DNA from: Chitinophagaceae bacterium UBA1931
GTDB taxonomy: Bacteria; Bacteroidota; Bacteroidia; Chitinophagales; Chitinophagaceae
Assembly (NCBI GenBank): GCA_002337125.1
Contig: DDFJ01000004.1
Span: 124,001-188,000 of the forward strand
Reading direction: 5' to 3'
Length of the DNA stretch: 64,000 nt
A program made the position numbers and the translations under genes. Shown piece after piece: positions 50,639-60,451 of this stretch. Numbering within the stretch: position 1 is the first letter of the stretch; the number at the start of each line of letters is the position of its first letter. The notes beneath the pieces are model-generated. The model was not told the origin of the DNA. It worked only from the letters and a program-made list of their open reading frames with translations, and made no database searches.

Positions 50639-52189
50639 TTACTTGTTCTTCAGCCACCAGGGATTTTGAGTTAATAAATTGTCATAAGGAAACAACGCAT
50701 TCATATCAAGCGGCCAGTAATAACCCTTATTCTCCGGGGTAATACGTGTTGTTGGATAACCAACATAATTAAGCCATCCCTGTGCGGCATCAGTCCTGAT
50801 CAAATCATAAAACCAGCAACCTTCACCCATCAGTTCTCTTCCTCTTTCAATTACAATTTCATCGAGCATATCATATGCAGTTGTTGGTGCTGTGTAGCCT
50901 GAAATGCCAGCACGGTCTTCTGTTTGTTTTAACTGGTTGCGTGCACCTTCAATATTTCCGGTTGAAGCAAGCGCTTCAGCATCCAGCAACAGAATGTCTG
51001 AAAGACGGAGTAAAACAAGATTGTTATTTACGTAAGGCGATGTTTTATCAGCTTCGTTTTTGTATTTCACATTTGAATATTTCAAAAACATATAACCTGC
51101 TTCATCACCATTTGAAGCTGCAACAGGCTGCAGTAATGTTTTAAACCTTAAATCATTCTGATCTGAGAAAAGAACGCCGGTCATACCGTTTGTTGGCACT
51201 ATCCAGCAGTTGTTTCCTGCCCTGTTAATGATGTCTCCTTTGAGGAACACACCAAAAAATCCAGGTTTACCACCGGTAACATCTGTTTCAGAAATAATCG
51301 AATTATCATTCGCCATCATTGGAATTTCAAAAATGCTTTCGGTTGATTGCTGACCTGCCCAGATATTAGTATAAGAAGAAGCTGGTTCAAGGCTGTAACT
51401 TCCTTCGTTAATTACTTTACTTGCATATACATGCACACTGTCGTATTTATGTTGCCATGCAAATATGTGTGCCATGAGTGCGTAAGCAGAACCTTTGTTT
51501 GCTCTTGTTGATAATGTTACATCGCCGTTTGCATAATCCATGTACGATGCTGCAACTCTTAAATCTTTCAGGCAACTGTCCAATACTGCATTTTCAGGAC
51601 TGCGTGGAACTGCAGGAATGTTTCCATAGTCAACATCATTATATGTTTTTGAAACGTAAACAGGATCGCCCCATACTCTTGTAATATAAAAATAAGTGTA
51701 GGCTCTCATGAACAACGCTTCACCAACATATTCGTTTTTGGTTTTAGAATTGAACAGTGAATTCTGCATGGTCGGCACATTCTGCAGTAATAAATTACAC
51801 TGCGCAATCAACTTGTAAAACCTGCTCCAGTTTTGCAGCACACCTTCCTTATAAGGAACGTAGGAGAAAAAGAATGCAGGATTGTTACTTGCTTTAACTG
51901 CATTCAATGTCCAGTCTGCATTGTAAGAGCAATGAAACACATCAGTTGTTAAATCGCCAAATACAAAATGCGATGAACTGCTTTTTAAACTGCTGCGCAA
52001 TTGCACATACATGGCCAGTGCAGCCTGGTCAACAGCTTTTTCAGACACCCAGAATTTTGATCCGTAAGTTGTGGTAATTGGCGGATCGTAAATAAACTTC
52101 TTACAGGAACTGCCTGTTATAACAAGTACAGTTAACAGCAATAAATAAATATTGATGAAACCTGGTTTTTTAAATATCGTCTTTATCAT
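50639..52189 (-). CDS. SusD/RagB family surface lipoprotein
   Basis: A 516-residue nutrient-binding lid of a SusCD transporter. Signal with lipobox Cys in TVLVITGSSCKKF. SusD marks: EKAVDQAALAMYVQLRSSL, NEYVGEALFMRAYTYFYITR near residue 155, VSKTYNDVDYGNIPAVPRSP, and the C-terminal NNLVLLRLSDILLLDAEALA and GRELMGEGCWFYDLIR. It sits 10 bp after SusC, certainly the same operon. Substrate unknown: no degradative enzyme is in the operon itself. Confidence 0.95.
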   Translation of the reverse strand: MIKTIFKKPGFINIYLLLLTVLVITGSSCKKFIYDPPITTTYGSKFWVSEKAVDQAALAMYVQLRSSLKSSSSHFVFGDLTTDVFHCSYNADWTLNAVKASNNPAFFFSYVPYKEGVLQNWSRFYKLIAQCNLLLQNVPTMQNSLFNSKTKNEYVGEALFMRAYTYFYITRVWGDPVYVSKTYNDVDYGNIPAVPRSPENAVLDSCLKDLRVAASYMDYANGDVTLSTRANKGSAYALMAHIFAWQHKYDSVHVYASKVINEGSYSLEPASSYTNIWAGQQSTESIFEIPMMANDNSIISETDVTGGKPGFFGVFLKGDIINRAGNNCWIVPTNGMTGVLFSDQNDLRFKTLLQPVAASNGDEAGYMFLKYSNVKYKNEADKTSPYVNNNLVLLRLSDILLLDAEALASTGNIEGARNQLKQTEDRAGISGYTAPTTAYDMLDEIVIERGRELMGEGCWFYDLIRTDAAQGWLNYVGYPTTRITPENKGYYWPLDMNALFPYDNLLTQNPWWLKNK

Positions 52190-52199
52190 AATATTTTTT

Positions 52200-55100
52200 T
52201 TAGAAGGTTATATCCAATCCTAATGTGATTTTTTTAGACACAGGGTATAAACCACCTGTGTACACACCTAACTGATCAACCAGTTCAGGATTTGGCATAC
52301 TGGAATTTTTAAGCGTAAGCACATTATCAACCATTGTATAAACTCTTGCTCTCTTCACTTTTACCCGTTTGATAATATTTTCAGGAAGCTGGTAGCCTAA
52401 TGAAATTGTTTTCACTTTAAAATAGCTTCCATCAGTAACAAACTGATCAGAGATAGCAATATATTGATAGTAACTTGCTCCTAAAGGATTAATAGAAGGG
52501 AATCCGGCTTTGTAATCTGTTTTTGCATTTGCTTTAGCAGGTGTCCAGTAATCGATACCATCTAAAACGGGCATTCTTGTTTGTGCGAAATTGCTGATGC
52601 CAGAAGAATAACCACCTACAATATTTGCAATCTGCGACTGGAAGTACGTATTGTACACATCTCTTTTAAATGTGAACACACTTATGATACTCAGTGAAAA
52701 ACTTTTGTATGTGATATCATTCACCCAGCCACCGGTAAATTTAGGATTCGGATCACCGGTTGGTACACGGTCAGCATATTGGTCACCATTATCTTCATCA
52801 ACCCATACATCACCATCTTTGTTGATGTCGGCCCACTTAGGATCACCAGGAATTACAACGTGGTTTCCTTTGAAATAAGTTTGCCTTGTTCCTGTGAGTT
52901 GGTTAAATGGAATTTCACTTGCATAGTTATAAACACCCAGGTATTTCAACTGGAACATTTCATAAATAGGCTGACCAACTGAATAAATCCTGCTTACATC
53001 ATTATAGTCTGTAATCACAAACGTCCTGTTATTGTTTGGAAGTTTTGCAATCAGGTTTTTGTTGTGAGATAATGTAAGTTGTGTATTCCACTTTACTTTA
53101 CTTTTTGAAGGCAATACAGAAGCCATGATGGTTAAATCAACGCCCCTGTTACTCACCCATAAATCTTTTGCGTTAAATAATACATTATCAAAACCTGTGA
53201 AGAAAGGAAGACCAAAATTGTAATAGTCATCTTTTGATAATTTATCATACGCATCAACTGAAATGTTTAACCTGTTCTTAAACATGTACAAATCCAGTCC
53301 AATATTTTTCTGTTCTGTTTTTGCCCATGTAAGATTGTTCTTGGTTAAACCATTTGTATAACTGGGTTGAATAGATTGTACACCACTGTAATAACCACCG
53401 TATTGGTAAGAGTTATAAGGTGCGTAAAAATCAGAGGACTGGTTACCTGCGATACCATAGCTGAAACGAATTTTCAGGAAATCAACCACAGGTTTTGACC
53501 AGTTCATGAATTTTTCGTCAGAAAGAATCCAGCCTGCACCCACAGCCGGGAAATAACCCCATTTTGAATTATCACCAAAACGTGAAGAAGCATCGCCACG
53601 GTAAGTGAGATACAGCAAATACTTCTTATCCATGTCGTACTGAACCTGGCCAAGCAAAGAAAGCAAACCAGATGCAGCGTAAGAAGATGAACCATACAAA
53701 TCTGATTGTGCAACACCACTTACAACCTGAATGTCGTTTGAAGGAATGTTGTAACCAGCAACATAAGTACTGTTCGTAACATCTCTTGAAAACTGCTGAC
53801 TGGCAGTTAAAACAAGATTGTGATTATGTTTTCCAGTAAGGAATGTTCTGCCATAGTTCAAGCCCTGCTGGAAAAACATCGTACTGTAAACACCCTTTGA
53901 TGATTCAGCATAAGACTGATTACCTGCCGGACGAACAGAAGCGATATCATCGTTACGTGATGGCTGGAAGTAATCCCTGTAGCTGTTTGAAATGTTTACA
54001 GAACCCTGGATATTGTATTTTAAAGACGGGAGGATATCATAATTCACCGTTAATGAAGCGGTGAGCTGATCATTAATGTTCTTATTTCTTAATTGTGAAG
54101 CAACCCCAAGAAACAGCGATGAATCAAGTGAATTTAATCCATAAAAAGATGATGGTATTGAAGCGCCTGATACAGGTGTGTTATTATCACTGTTACCATA
54201 CTTCATCCCTCTTTTACGATCGCCTCTTGATAAACCAACAATGAGCTGGGAATTTAATTTGGGTGAAATCCTGAAATCAAAATTTCCCCTGATGCTGTAA
54301 CGGGTATATCCAAAACTTTTAATAATACCCTGTTCATCGTAGTAGTTGAAACTTACACGATAGTTGACGTTTTGTGTTGCTGCAGAAAAAGATCCATCCA
54401 CATTTTTTACAACTGCCTGCCTGTAAAATAATCCCTGCCAGTCGGTTGCATGATTATAAGATGGATTGAGACTATCTGTAAGCATTTGCGGAATTGAATT
54501 GGCAATCTGCGCAGGCGTTAAATAGTCATACAGCAGATTCATTTTTGCATTACGCTCAGCTTGTCCGGTTAATGTTTTCAACAATAAAGGACGTTCAGAA
54601 ACACCACCATAAACATTTACCCTGAACTCAGGAGTAACGCTGCGTCCTCTTTTTGTTTTGATGTAGATAACACCATTTGCACCTCTTGAGCCCCATGCAG
54701 CTGTTGCTGCAGCATCTTTTTGCAGAACCACTTCTTCAATATCATTAATATTAATACCTGCCAGGTAATTGGTACCTGTTGCACCAACGGCATTATCAAT
54801 ATCATCTGTACTTGTAGGAATACCATCAATTACATACAACGGGCTGCTTAATGCACGTGATTGTGCAACAGCATTTTCATCAATGTTTGTACTCACTTTT
54901 GAGTTACCTCTTACAACAATGGTAGGAGTAACACCCGGTTCACCGCTGGTAATCTGTACGTTCATACCGGCAACACGTCCCTGCAGCAACCCATCAACGC
55001 TGGGAGCAGGAATGTTTTCGATTGATTTTCCCGTAACACCGGAAATAGCAGAGATAGTGTTACGTTTTGTTTGCCGCTGCACACCAACTACAACAACTTC

Positions 55101-55493
55101 ATCCATTGCTTTGCTGGCAGCTTTCAGAACAATACTGACTTCGCTTTGGCTGCTGATTTTTATCCGCTCTGTTTCATAGCCAACAGAACTGATTTCAAGT
55201 GAAGCATTGCCTGCAGGTAAACTAAGTTTAAACCTGCCGTTCTCATTTGTAGTAGTACCAACTTTGGTTTGCACTACTTTTACAGAAGCACCAACAATTG
55301 GTTTTCCCGATTCATCATTAACAACTCCGGAAATGGTTTTTGTTTGACTGTATGCACTGCTGCTTAGTAACAGCATCCATGCAAACAGGAATAACCCGGC
55401 GAAAAGTTCGGGCTTGCACCAGACTTTTAAAATCGAAAGCCGGCTCTTTGTGCTTCTGTTTCCTGCACAATTTAGTTTTGGTCTTTTTTGCAT
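52200..55493 (-). CDS. SusC/RagA family TonB-linked outer-membrane protein
   Basis: A 1097-residue outer-membrane transporter barrel. After a long basic N-terminus the signal helix is ELFAGLFLFAWMLLLSSSAY. CarboxypepD_reg-like domain TISGVVNDESGKPIVGASVK; TonB box/plug VVVVGVQRQTKRNTISAISG, IENIPAPSVDGLLQGRVAGM; the SusC signature DIEEVVLQKDAAATAAWGSR then GANGVIYIKT; terminal strand KKITLGLDITF. It works with the SusD lid. Start MQKRPKL (55493) is preferred to ATG 55541. First gene of a four-gene minus operon. Confidence 0.95.
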   Translation of the reverse strand: MQKRPKLNCAGNRSTKSRLSILKVWCKPELFAGLFLFAWMLLLSSSAYSQTKTISGVVNDESGKPIVGASVKVVQTKVGTTTNENGRFKLSLPAGNASLEISSVGYETERIKISSQSEVSIVLKAASKAMDEVVVVGVQRQTKRNTISAISGVTGKSIENIPAPSVDGLLQGRVAGMNVQITSGEPGVTPTIVVRGNSKVSTNIDENAVAQSRALSSPLYVIDGIPTSTDDIDNAVGATGTNYLAGININDIEEVVLQKDAAATAAWGSRGANGVIYIKTKRGRSVTPEFRVNVYGGVSERPLLLKTLTGQAERNAKMNLLYDYLTPAQIANSIPQMLTDSLNPSYNHATDWQGLFYRQAVVKNVDGSFSAATQNVNYRVSFNYYDEQGIIKSFGYTRYSIRGNFDFRISPKLNSQLIVGLSRGDRKRGMKYGNSDNNTPVSGASIPSSFYGLNSLDSSLFLGVASQLRNKNINDQLTASLTVNYDILPSLKYNIQGSVNISNSYRDYFQPSRNDDIASVRPAGNQSYAESSKGVYSTMFFQQGLNYGRTFLTGKHNHNLVLTASQQFSRDVTNSTYVAGYNIPSNDIQVVSGVAQSDLYGSSSYAASGLLSLLGQVQYDMDKKYLLYLTYRGDASSRFGDNSKWGYFPAVGAGWILSDEKFMNWSKPVVDFLKIRFSYGIAGNQSSDFYAPYNSYQYGGYYSGVQSIQPSYTNGLTKNNLTWAKTEQKNIGLDLYMFKNRLNISVDAYDKLSKDDYYNFGLPFFTGFDNVLFNAKDLWVSNRGVDLTIMASVLPSKSKVKWNTQLTLSHNKNLIAKLPNNNRTFVITDYNDVSRIYSVGQPIYEMFQLKYLGVYNYASEIPFNQLTGTRQTYFKGNHVVIPGDPKWADINKDGDVWVDEDNGDQYADRVPTGDPNPKFTGGWVNDITYKSFSLSIISVFTFKRDVYNTYFQSQIANIVGGYSSGISNFAQTRMPVLDGIDYWTPAKANAKTDYKAGFPSINPLGASYYQYIAISDQFVTDGSYFKVKTISLGYQLPENIIKRVKVKRARVYTMVDNVLTLKNSSMPNPELVDQLGVYTGGLYPVSKKITLGLDITF

Positions 55494-55963
55494 TTCGAAA
55501 ATTTGAATGATAGTTAAAAATGAATATGCCTGTTGAAGCAATGTTTAAAACCATTGCTCTTCGTAAACTCAACAATTGTTATGGCCAGAACATGCTGCCA
55601 GTAATTAATATCGGCAAAGCGGACACAGCACTGCGGTATAAAAAGTTTTCAGGTTTTTTTTGGGAGATCATGTTCGTTAAACCTTTTTCACATAACTTCC
55701 CTTCAGTAAAGATTAAATGCAGATCAAAAGCACCTCTTTTCTCAATATTAACAGCATCCACAAACAAATATGTTTGCTTCATACGCAATCGTTTTTTTTA
55801 TTTGAATATCGACAAGCAGAATAATTACCTAACTAAAAATAGGTTAAATCATCATCGTTGTGATGCGCAACCGTTTGTTCAAAATATTTCATTTTATTAC
55901 GAATGATTTTTTGTTCTTTGCTTTCTATTACTGCTTTTTTTTACAAAAAACATACACAGAGCA
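55494..55963. other. Divergent intergenic region of 470 bp
   Basis: Separates the SusC operon (minus) from the secreted-protein run (plus). Strongly AT-rich. It carries a short palindrome AACAATTGTT near 55572-55581 but no clear TAnnTTTG box on either strand and no terminator. Open frames of 69 and 128 codons exist, but neither has a signal, a family motif or plausible composition, so none is called. Promoters for both flanking operons must lie here. Confidence 0.5.
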
Positions 55964-57295
55964 ATGCAAAGAATTTTATTTCTTGCCTGCCTTTTTTTCA
56001 GCACGGCAAATGCACAGGAATTAACTGATACAGTTCACCCATCACGCACAGAAGTAATTACACCACTACACAAAGCAAAATTTTACGGCGATAGTTTATG
56101 TGCCGAACGTAAGCAGGGCGGTAATCCGCAAACAATAAACGGCTACCAGGTTTTTAACGGATCAATGGATGGGAACAGGCAGGTTGATCCGCAGATTGCA
56201 GTGGGTGGCGGATATGTTTTGCATGGCACAAACAGTGGTATCATTATTTACAATAAGAAAGGCGAGTTTGTACAAGGTGTTCCTCAAAAATGCTTTAACA
56301 ACGGAATTGATCCGAAAATGTTTTTTGATTTCCACAACCAGGTTTTTGTTTTTGATCTGTGGTGGTATTATGATAAACCAAAAGTAAAACCGGTTAATAT
56401 TTCTGTTTCTGAAACAAGCGATCCAACAGGTGCATGGAACACCTACCCTGTTCCTGCTCAAAATGGCGTTGATGGTGGTGGCATTGGTTACAGCAGAAAA
56501 TGGATTGGTTATTCGTTCCCCGGAGGTACTGAAAATACGTTTGTATTACGCATGGCTGATGCGAAAGCAGGAAAGCCCGCAACGGTTTATCATTTTAAAG
56601 GCAGTTTAGGTCACCCGGTTTTTGTACAGGATGCAACAGATGATCTTTATTTTTTCGAAATAAAAAATGGCGACTTTATCATCCGCAAAGTAACAGAAGG
56701 AAGCGATGGACAACCTTATTGCCAGCTTGTTTCAAAAAAGCCGCATTTATTAAAATACATTAATTACCCTCCGCAATCACCACAAAAAGGAACGGAGCAA
56801 AAAGTTTCAAGCGGAGATCGCAATCCTAAAAATCTTGTACTGCAAAATGGATGCATCTGGTTTTCGCAGGCCGTTAATAAAAATGGTCATTCGGCTGTTC
56901 AATGGCACCAGTTAAAAGCTGATGACGGAACAATTGTTCAAACCGGAATGATTGAAAGCGACACAACAAATTATATTCAGACAACGCTTGCTGTAAATAA
57001 AAACAATGATGTGCTGATTGGCTTCCAGGAAGTAAATGAAAATTCATTTATCAGTCCACGTTTTACTTACAGGATGGCGAAAGATGCTCCCGGAACAACA
57101 AGAGAAATTGTTCGTGTTGGTGAAGGCAGAGGAGCTGCTGATGGAGTGGCTTGGGGCGATTACAGCGGCAGTGTTATTGATGGCGACAATTTGCTTGACT
57201 TATGGACTATTCAAAGTATTGCAAATGAAAAAGGTCGTGGCGAAACAGTCATTGTGAAAGTGCCGTTTGAAAAGAAAAAGAAGAAAGACAAATAA
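55964..57295 (+). CDS. Secreted beta-propeller-like protein of unknown function
   Basis: A 443-residue exported protein with signal MQRILFLACLFFSTANAQ. Repeated strands ending in short Gly/Asp turns (VDPQIAVGGGYVLHGTNSGI, VFVQDATDDLYFFEIKNGDF, GNPQTINGYQVFNGSMDGN) suggest a six- or seven-bladed propeller; the C-terminus is a poly-basic tail EKKKKKDK. I do not recognise the family. It precedes the glycoside hydrolase by 132 bp on the same strand, so it may work on the same substrate. Confidence 0.65.
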   Translation: MQRILFLACLFFSTANAQELTDTVHPSRTEVITPLHKAKFYGDSLCAERKQGGNPQTINGYQVFNGSMDGNRQVDPQIAVGGGYVLHGTNSGIIIYNKKGEFVQGVPQKCFNNGIDPKMFFDFHNQVFVFDLWWYYDKPKVKPVNISVSETSDPTGAWNTYPVPAQNGVDGGGIGYSRKWIGYSFPGGTENTFVLRMADAKAGKPATVYHFKGSLGHPVFVQDATDDLYFFEIKNGDFIIRKVTEGSDGQPYCQLVSKKPHLLKYINYPPQSPQKGTEQKVSSGDRNPKNLVLQNGCIWFSQAVNKNGHSAVQWHQLKADDGTIVQTGMIESDTTNYIQTTLAVNKNNDVLIGFQEVNENSFISPRFTYRMAKDAPGTTREIVRVGEGRGAADGVAWGDYSGSVIDGDNLLDLWTIQSIANEKGRGETVIVKVPFEKKKKKDK

Positions 57296-57427
57296 ACATG
57301 AATAACATGTGCCAATCTTTTAAGGCACTGAGGTAAAACTGTTTTTATATTTAGCGCCTGAAAATTTAAGCTTCAGTATAAATTACTGAAACGGTAAAAT
57401 TGAATATTTCCAATTCAACACAAAAGC

Positions 57428-60400
57428 ATGTCAAAAACGAAATTCCTTTTAAACAGTACAATTACATTCAGCTTACTATTCTTATGCAACTTCATCGTTG
57501 CACAACAGGTGAAATATACAAATGGCAATAACAGCTGGAGCCCCGATTCACTCGGCAATCACCGTGCAGTTGTACAATTTACGGGTAAAGGAACAGTTGC
57601 CAAAGCAGTGATTGAATGGCGCAGAAGAGATTATCATCCCGATCAGAAACGGATTATTGTACAGGATGCAAAAACAGGCAAAAAAATTCTCAACGTAAAA
57701 ACGATTGATATCAACAGGGAAACCGGAACAATTTTATTTGAACCGGTATCCGGCATTGGCACTTATTATGTTTATTACATGCCTTATAAAGATGAAGGGC
57801 CAAAAACATATTACCCAAAAGGTGTGTATTACTCACCTGAAAACACTGCTGATGCGAAATGGGCAGAAACGGCAACATCAAACGCTCCTGTTAATTGTGT
57901 TGTAAAAGAAATTCAAAGCATCAATGCATTTAACAGCTTCTATCCAATGGAAGTAATTGCAACAGCAGCTGAAACAAAAGCACTGATTGATAAAAATCAA
58001 GGCCAGGCATTTTTGATTTTTCCTGAATCAAGAACTTATTCCATCAGGATGAAAAATGATTTGCCGCAACGCTGGATTTTAAAAAAAGATCATCATTCAT
58101 TTTCTGACCAGGCAATGCGTGGCGAATGGCTGGCCTTCCAGCTAGGCGTATATGCTTTAAAGGATCTGCAGGATGTATCCATTACATTTTCTGATCTCAA
58201 AAACAAAACCGGCAAAATCATTCCTTCAAAAAATATCACCTGCATTAACACTGATGGTACAGCATACGATGCTGCTGTTTTCAGCAACAAAGTAAATGTT
58301 GCCAAAGGAAAAGTGCAGGCTATGTGGTGCGGCATTGATGTGCCGCAAACAACCGAGCCAGGTTTGTACAACGGTAAAGCAATTGTGCACACAGGCGGCG
58401 AAACAAAAGAAATACTTCTTCATATAACTGTTGGAACAGGTATTACAAAAAATGGCGGCATCGACAAACCTGAAAACATGACCAGGTTAAAATGGTTAAA
58501 CTCAACAATGGCCCAGGAAAATACCGTCATTGCTCCTTATACTCCTTTGGTTGTAACTGATACTGTTATTTCATTTTTGGGAAGAAAACTGATGCTGAAC
58601 AAAGATGGATTCCCTGCACAGATACAAACATTCTTTACTCCTGAAATGACTTCAATCGGCAGTCAGCCAAACAACCTGTTTTACGAACCTCTTCATTTTC
58701 ATTTTTATGATACTGCAGGCAAGCAACCGTTAAAATGGAAATCAGAAGGCATTCATTTCATAAAGAAAGAACAGGGAACTGTAAGCTGGGAATGCACAAG
58801 CACATCTTCTGCTTTGCAGATGAATGTAAATGCCAGGCTTGAGTTTGATGGTTTCTTAAACTACACCGTTAAGTTTACTGCCTTGCAGGATATGGATTTC
58901 AAAGAAATCAATTTCCATTTTCCCATGCAGCCCGATGTTGCAAAATATTTTATGGGTCTTGGTTTAAAAGGTGGTCAGCGACCTGATTCTATTTTATGGA
59001 AATGGGATGTTGCACATAAAAACCAGGATGGCGGATGGATTGGTGATGTAAATGCAGGTATTCAGTTTTCTTTGCGTGATGAAAAATACAGCAGACCGCT
59101 GAATACAAATTTCTATTTGCAAAAACCATTGCTGCTACCTTCTTCATGGGGTAATGATAACAAAGGAGGAATTGAAGTTTTCCGCAAAGGAAGTTCTGTT
59201 TTAGTAAATGCTTACAGTGGCAGTCGGAAAATGAAAAAAGGTGATGTGCTGTATTATAATTTCAACCTGCTGATTACACCATTCCACCCTATCAATACAG
59301 ATTTTCAATGGAGCAGCCGCTTTTTCCACAGCTACAAACCAATTGATACAATAAAGGAAGCAGGTGCAACCACTGTAAACATCCATCATGCAACTGCTAT
59401 TAATCCATACATCAACTACCCGTTCATTGAATACAAAAAGATGAAGGACTATATTGATGAAGCCCACCGTAAAGGATTGAATGTAAAAATTTACAACACC
59501 ATTCGTGAGCTGAGCAATAAGGCTTATGAAATACATGCGCTGCGCAGTCTTGATCATGAAATATTCAGTTCCGGTAAAGGCGGCGGTTTCAGCTGGCTGC
59601 AGGAACATATTGGTGATGATTACATTGCTGCGTGGTTTGTACCTGCATTAAAAGATGCTGCTATTGTAAACAGTGGCATGAACCGCTGGCATAATTATTA
59701 TGTGGAAGGCATGAACTGGCTTGTACAGAATGTAGGCATTGATGGTATTTATCTTGATGATGTTGCGTTCGACAGGATCACCATGAAACGGATCAAACGT
59801 GTATTAACACAGGATGGCCATCCCGGCATTCTTGATCTGCACAGCGCCAACCAATACAACAAAAGCGATGGCTTTAATAATAGTGCCAATTTGTACATGG
59901 AACATTTCCCTTACCTCAATAAATTATGGTTTGGAGAATACTTTGATTATGAAAAAAACAAGCCCGACTTTTTCTTAACTGAAGTAAGTGGTATTCCGTT
60001 TGGTTTAATGGGCGAAATGTTACAGGATGGCGGCAACGCATGGCGTGGTATGATTTACGGAATGACAAACCGCATGCCTTGGAGCGATAATGCAGACCCC
60101 CGCCCTATCTGGAAAGTATGGGACAACTTCGGCATCAAGGGTTCTGAAATGATTGGTTACTGGAGTAAAAACTGCCCGGTAAAAACTTCAAATGAAAATG
60201 TACTGGCTACTGTTTATAAAAAGAACGGCACTGCATTGATTTCAATTGCAAGCTGGGCTGATGCAGATGTTGAAGTTGAATTGAAAATTGATTGGAACAA
60301 ATTAGGAATCGACCCATCTAAAGCAACATTAATTGCACCGGAAATTAAAAACTTCCAACCTGCAAAAACATTTTCAGCAACAGATAAAATAAAAGTAGAA

Positions 60401-60433
60401 AAAAATAAGGGCTGGTTACTCATCATCAGATAA
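57428..60433 (+). CDS. Secreted glycoside hydrolase-like protein (DUF6067 type)
   Basis: A 1001-residue exported protein. After a signal (ITFSLLFLCNFIVAQQ) comes an N-terminal beta-sandwich region, then from about residue 620 a TIM-barrel-like domain. In it are DTIKEAGATTVNIHHATAIN, YIDEAHRKGLNVKIYNTIRE, the likely catalytic segment VGIDGIYLDDVAFDRITMKR (Asp pair at the end of a strand) and GHPGILDLHSANQYN. A C-terminal beta domain (ALISIASWADADVEVELKID) follows. The layout fits the DUF6067 glycoside-hydrolase group, whose substrates I cannot name. It lies 18 bp before the sortilin-like gene, clearly one operon. Confidence 0.75.
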   Translation: MSKTKFLLNSTITFSLLFLCNFIVAQQVKYTNGNNSWSPDSLGNHRAVVQFTGKGTVAKAVIEWRRRDYHPDQKRIIVQDAKTGKKILNVKTIDINRETGTILFEPVSGIGTYYVYYMPYKDEGPKTYYPKGVYYSPENTADAKWAETATSNAPVNCVVKEIQSINAFNSFYPMEVIATAAETKALIDKNQGQAFLIFPESRTYSIRMKNDLPQRWILKKDHHSFSDQAMRGEWLAFQLGVYALKDLQDVSITFSDLKNKTGKIIPSKNITCINTDGTAYDAAVFSNKVNVAKGKVQAMWCGIDVPQTTEPGLYNGKAIVHTGGETKEILLHITVGTGITKNGGIDKPENMTRLKWLNSTMAQENTVIAPYTPLVVTDTVISFLGRKLMLNKDGFPAQIQTFFTPEMTSIGSQPNNLFYEPLHFHFYDTAGKQPLKWKSEGIHFIKKEQGTVSWECTSTSSALQMNVNARLEFDGFLNYTVKFTALQDMDFKEINFHFPMQPDVAKYFMGLGLKGGQRPDSILWKWDVAHKNQDGGWIGDVNAGIQFSLRDEKYSRPLNTNFYLQKPLLLPSSWGNDNKGGIEVFRKGSSVLVNAYSGSRKMKKGDVLYYNFNLLITPFHPINTDFQWSSRFFHSYKPIDTIKEAGATTVNIHHATAINPYINYPFIEYKKMKDYIDEAHRKGLNVKIYNTIRELSNKAYEIHALRSLDHEIFSSGKGGGFSWLQEHIGDDYIAAWFVPALKDAAIVNSGMNRWHNYYVEGMNWLVQNVGIDGIYLDDVAFDRITMKRIKRVLTQDGHPGILDLHSANQYNKSDGFNNSANLYMEHFPYLNKLWFGEYFDYEKNKPDFFLTEVSGIPFGLMGEMLQDGGNAWRGMIYGMTNRMPWSDNADPRPIWKVWDNFGIKGSEMIGYWSKNCPVKTSNENVLATVYKKNGTALISIASWADADVEVELKIDWNKLGIDPSKATLIAPEIKNFQPAKTFSATDKIKVEKNKGWLLIIR

Positions 60434-60451
60434 CAGATTAAAAGTTTATTC

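Noticed and set aside
55579..55788. Minus-strand frame of 69 codons upstream of SusC
   Set aside because: Not recognisable and overlapped by the other spurious frame; likely part of the divergent control region.
55520..55906. Open frame of 128 codons in the SusC upstream region
   Set aside because: No family motif, no signal peptide, no promoter or ribosome-binding context, and composition typical of non-coding AT-rich DNA.
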